NCBI RefSeq assembly: GCF_028596025.1
Contig: NZ_CP117167.1
Coordinates: 3,658,001-3,722,000, forward strand
DNA from: Mucilaginibacter jinjuensis
Lineage (GTDB): Bacteria; Bacteroidota; Bacteroidia; Sphingobacteriales; Sphingobacteriaceae
Direction of reading: 5' to 3'
DNA: 64,000 nucleotides
Numbering within the stretch: the first letter of the stretch is position 1; every line of letters begins with the position of its first letter. The translations under genes and the position numbers were made by a program. Positions 62,000 through 64,000 of the stretch are shown here, in pieces. The notes under the pieces are model-generated. The model saw only the letters and a program-made list of their open reading frames with translations. It did no database searches and was not told the origin of the DNA.

Positions 62000-64000
62000 A
62001 TGAGTTCTAAACGAATTATAAAGAAAGTAGCTGTACTTGGCTCTGGTGTAATGGGCAGCCGCATAGCCTGCCACTTTGCCAATATAGGCATGCAGGTATT
62101 GTTGCTTGATATTGTACCCAAAGATGCCGATGCCAAATCGAGAAACAAGCTGGTTAACGATGCGCTTACTGCTGCATTAAAATCAAACCCTTCTCCTATC
62201 TATTCTAAAACGCTGGCTAAAAATATATCAACCGGGAACTTCGAAGATGATATGCCCAAAATTGCTCATTGCGATTGGGTGATAGAGGTTGTGGTTGAAC
62301 GTTTAGATATTAAACAAAAGGTATTTGAACAGGTAGAGCAATTCCGCAAAGCGGGAACCTTGATTACCACTAACACATCAGGCATCCCGATCCATTTAAT
62401 GGCCGAGGGGCGCAGCGAAGATTTCAGGAAACATTTCTGCGGAAGCCACTTCTTTAATCCGCCACGCTATTTAAAATTACTGGAGGTTATTCCTACTAAG
62501 GAGACTTCGCAGGAAGTAATAGATTTCCTTTTACACTTTGGCGAAAAGTATTTGGGTAAAACAACTGTACTGGCTAAGGATACACCTGCCTTTATAGGTA
62601 ACCGTATTGGCGTGTTCAGTATCATGAGCATTTTGCATTATGCAGAGAAAACCGGTATCAGTATCGAGGAAGTTGATAAACTGACTGGTCCGGTAATCGG
62701 TCACCCTAAATCGGCTACCTTCCGCACCAGCGATGTGGTTGGTTTGGATACGATGGTTCACGTAGCCAACGGGTTAAGCCAGGGCGTGCCTGATGATGAA
62801 GCCAAAGAACTTTTCCAAATCCCCGAGTTTGTGACCAAAATGGTAGCCAACAACTGGCTGGGTAGCAAAAGCGGTCAGGGCTTCTACAAAAAAGATAAAG
62901 TGAATGGCGCCAACGTTTTCAGCACATTGGATCTGAAAACTTTGGAATATCAACCTTCTAAAAAGGTAAAGTTCCCATCGCTCGAAACCACTAAAACCAT
63001 CGATAAGCTAAGCGACCGCATGAAAGTGCTGTTTGCAGCTAAAGATAAAGCCGGTGAATTTTACCGCGCGATCTTCTACCAGTTGTTTGCCTATGCAAGT
63101 AACCGCATCCCCGAAATTACCGACGATCTTTACAAGATAGATGCAGCCATGAACGCTGGCTTCGGCTGGGAAACCGGTCCGTTCGAGAAATGGGATGCAT
63201 TAGGCGTTGAGGCTACGCTAAAAGCAATGGAGGCAGATAATTTGAAACCTGCGCAATGGGTTTACGATATGTTGGCCAGCGGTGCTACAAGCTTTTACAA
63301 AATTGAAGATGGTAAAAAGTTGTACTACGATATACCATCTAAAACTTACAAGATCATTCCGGGTACCGAAGAATTTATCCTGCTGGATAATATCCGTGCC
63401 ACCAATACCATCTGGAAAAACAGCGGCACAACCATTACCGATCTGGGCGATGGCATTATCAACCTCGAGTTCCACACCAAAATGAACACCATTGGAGGTG
63501 AGGTAATTGAGGGTATCAACAAAGCCATTACCCTTGCCGAACAAAACTATAAAGGTTTGGTGATCTCTAACGAAGGAGCCAATTTTAGCGCAGGTGCTAA
63601 CGTGGGTATGATCTTCATGATGGCGGTCGAACAAGAGTTCGACGAATTGAATATGGTAATCAAAGCCTTCCAGAATACCATGATGCGCATCCGTTACTCA
63701 TCTATCCCGGTTGTAGCTGCACCTCATCAAATGGCATTAGGCGGTGGGTGTGAACTATGTTTACATGCTGATAAAGTAGTAGCACATGCCGAGCTCTACA
63801 TGGGTTTGGTTGAATTCGGTGTCGGACTAATCCCCGGCGGTGGCGGCACTAAAGAGTTTGCTTTACGTTTGAGTGATGAGTTACAGGAAGGCGATATTGA
63901 GATGAACAATTTCCGCGACCGCTTCTTGACCATCGGTCAGGCCAAAGTATCAACCTCTGCTGCCGAAGCCTTTGAACTGGGTTACCTTAAAAAAGGCCGC
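62000..64000 (+). CDS. 3-hydroxyacyl-CoA dehydrogenase/enoyl-CoA hydratase, 3' truncated by window
   Basis: A FadB/FadJ-like multifunctional enzyme open from ATG 62000 to the right edge (667 codons visible). Here the dehydrogenase comes first: NAD site VAVLGSGVMGSRIACHFANIG, catalytic His in CGSHFFNPPRYLKLLEVI. The crotonase domain follows: the oxyanion segment NFSAGANVGMI and GGGCELCLHADKVVAHAELYMGLVEFGVGLIPGGGGTKEF with the catalytic Glu residues. It performs the two middle steps of beta-oxidation on acyl-CoA, using NAD and passing FADH2 electrons from the acyl-CoA dehydrogenase step to the ETF encoded upstream. It ends the visible operon. Confidence 0.95.
   Translation, partial: MSSKRIIKKVAVLGSGVMGSRIACHFANIGMQVLLLDIVPKDADAKSRNKLVNDALTAALKSNPSPIYSKTLAKNISTGNFEDDMPKIAHCDWVIEVVVERLDIKQKVFEQVEQFRKAGTLITTNTSGIPIHLMAEGRSEDFRKHFCGSHFFNPPRYLKLLEVIPTKETSQEVIDFLLHFGEKYLGKTTVLAKDTPAFIGNRIGVFSIMSILHYAEKTGISIEEVDKLTGPVIGHPKSATFRTSDVVGLDTMVHVANGLSQGVPDDEAKELFQIPEFVTKMVANNWLGSKSGQGFYKKDKVNGANVFSTLDLKTLEYQPSKKVKFPSLETTKTIDKLSDRMKVLFAAKDKAGEFYRAIFYQLFAYASNRIPEITDDLYKIDAAMNAGFGWETGPFEKWDALGVEATLKAMEADNLKPAQWVYDMLASGATSFYKIEDGKKLYYDIPSKTYKIIPGTEEFILLDNIRATNTIWKNSGTTITDLGDGIINLEFHTKMNTIGGEVIEGINKAITLAEQNYKGLVISNEGANFSAGANVGMIFMMAVEQEFDELNMVIKAFQNTMMRIRYSSIPVVAAPHQMALGGGCELCLHADKVVAHAELYMGLVEFGVGLIPGGGGTKEFALRLSDELQEGDIEMNNFRDRFLTIGQAKVSTSAAEAFELGYLKKGR

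Overview
The window looks like a chromosomal segment of a Bacteroidota bacterium of the Sphingobacteriaceae type (Mucilaginibacter or Pedobacter-like). The evidence is a SusC/SusD pair, a second large carboxypeptidase-regulatory TonB receptor, many Cys-lipoproteins, a HisKA_2 kinase with TPRs, bacterial acyl-CoA-binding protein, A-rich translation starts instead of strong Shine-Dalgarno sites, and promoters of the Bacteroidota form TTTG-N19-TAnnTTTG. Species assignment is inference; no rRNA is present. One tRNA gene, tRNA-Ser(UGA), is present. No CRISPR array, prophage or transposase gene was seen.

Layout. 1-5.6 kb is housekeeping: the end of an ABC exporter pair, ddl, a PASTA protein, a rhodanese, mltG, a hotdog thioesterase and a YihY/BrkB membrane protein, then tRNA-Ser. 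6-8.8 kb is a soluble five-PAS histidine kinase. 8.8-13.3 kb is a two-gene LodA/LodB-like quinoprotein operon in which the oxidase is fused to an N-terminal catalase-like heme domain. 13.7-24.3 kb holds a GlxA-type regulator, a GAPDH, a MocR regulator, a GNAT protein, two MFS transporters, an ICL/PEP-mutase-family enzyme, a PaaI thioesterase, a ketopantoate-reductase-like enzyme and an AraC regulator; shared sequence motifs tie several of these promoters together. 25-29.6 kb is a SusC/SusD pair. 29.9-36.1 kb has two alpha/beta hydrolases and a HisKA_2 kinase/NtrC-type regulator pair, with a likely sigma-54 promoter and enhancer in front of the upstream hydrolase. 36.7-38.7 kb is an OmpR-type two-component system. 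38.7-45.6 kb is a TonB receptor, beta-helix lipoprotein, beta-propeller lipoprotein and metallophosphoesterase group, probably for uptake or processing of a phosphorylated substrate. 47.4-52.9 kb is a compact three-gene operon: a TPP-dependent 2-keto acid decarboxylase, a flavin amino-acid/amine oxidase and a fused Asp/Asn-hydroxylase-sulfotransferase. 53-57.9 kb has a HAD phosphatase, a GDSL lipase/FadL pair and an AraC regulator. 57.9-58.5 kb is an AT-rich HEPN-like gene between inverted repeats. 58.7-64 kb is a fatty-acid beta-oxidation operon (etfB, etfA, thioesterase, ACBP, DUF2147, fadB/fadJ-like) that runs off the right edge.

The best candidates for undescribed biology are the catalase-LodA fusion with its LodB-like partner (the CTQ Cys and Trp are both present at 65-residue spacing and the heme-proximal Arg/Tyr pair is kept), and the oxidase-decarboxylase-hydroxylase/sulfotransferase operon, which reads like a small-molecule pathway starting from an amino acid. 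Next come the predicted sigma-54 circuit around 31.7 kb, the repeated 12-mers around the AraC gene at 22 kb, and the HEPN cassette. Intergenic regions also carry at least five different families of palindromic repeats.
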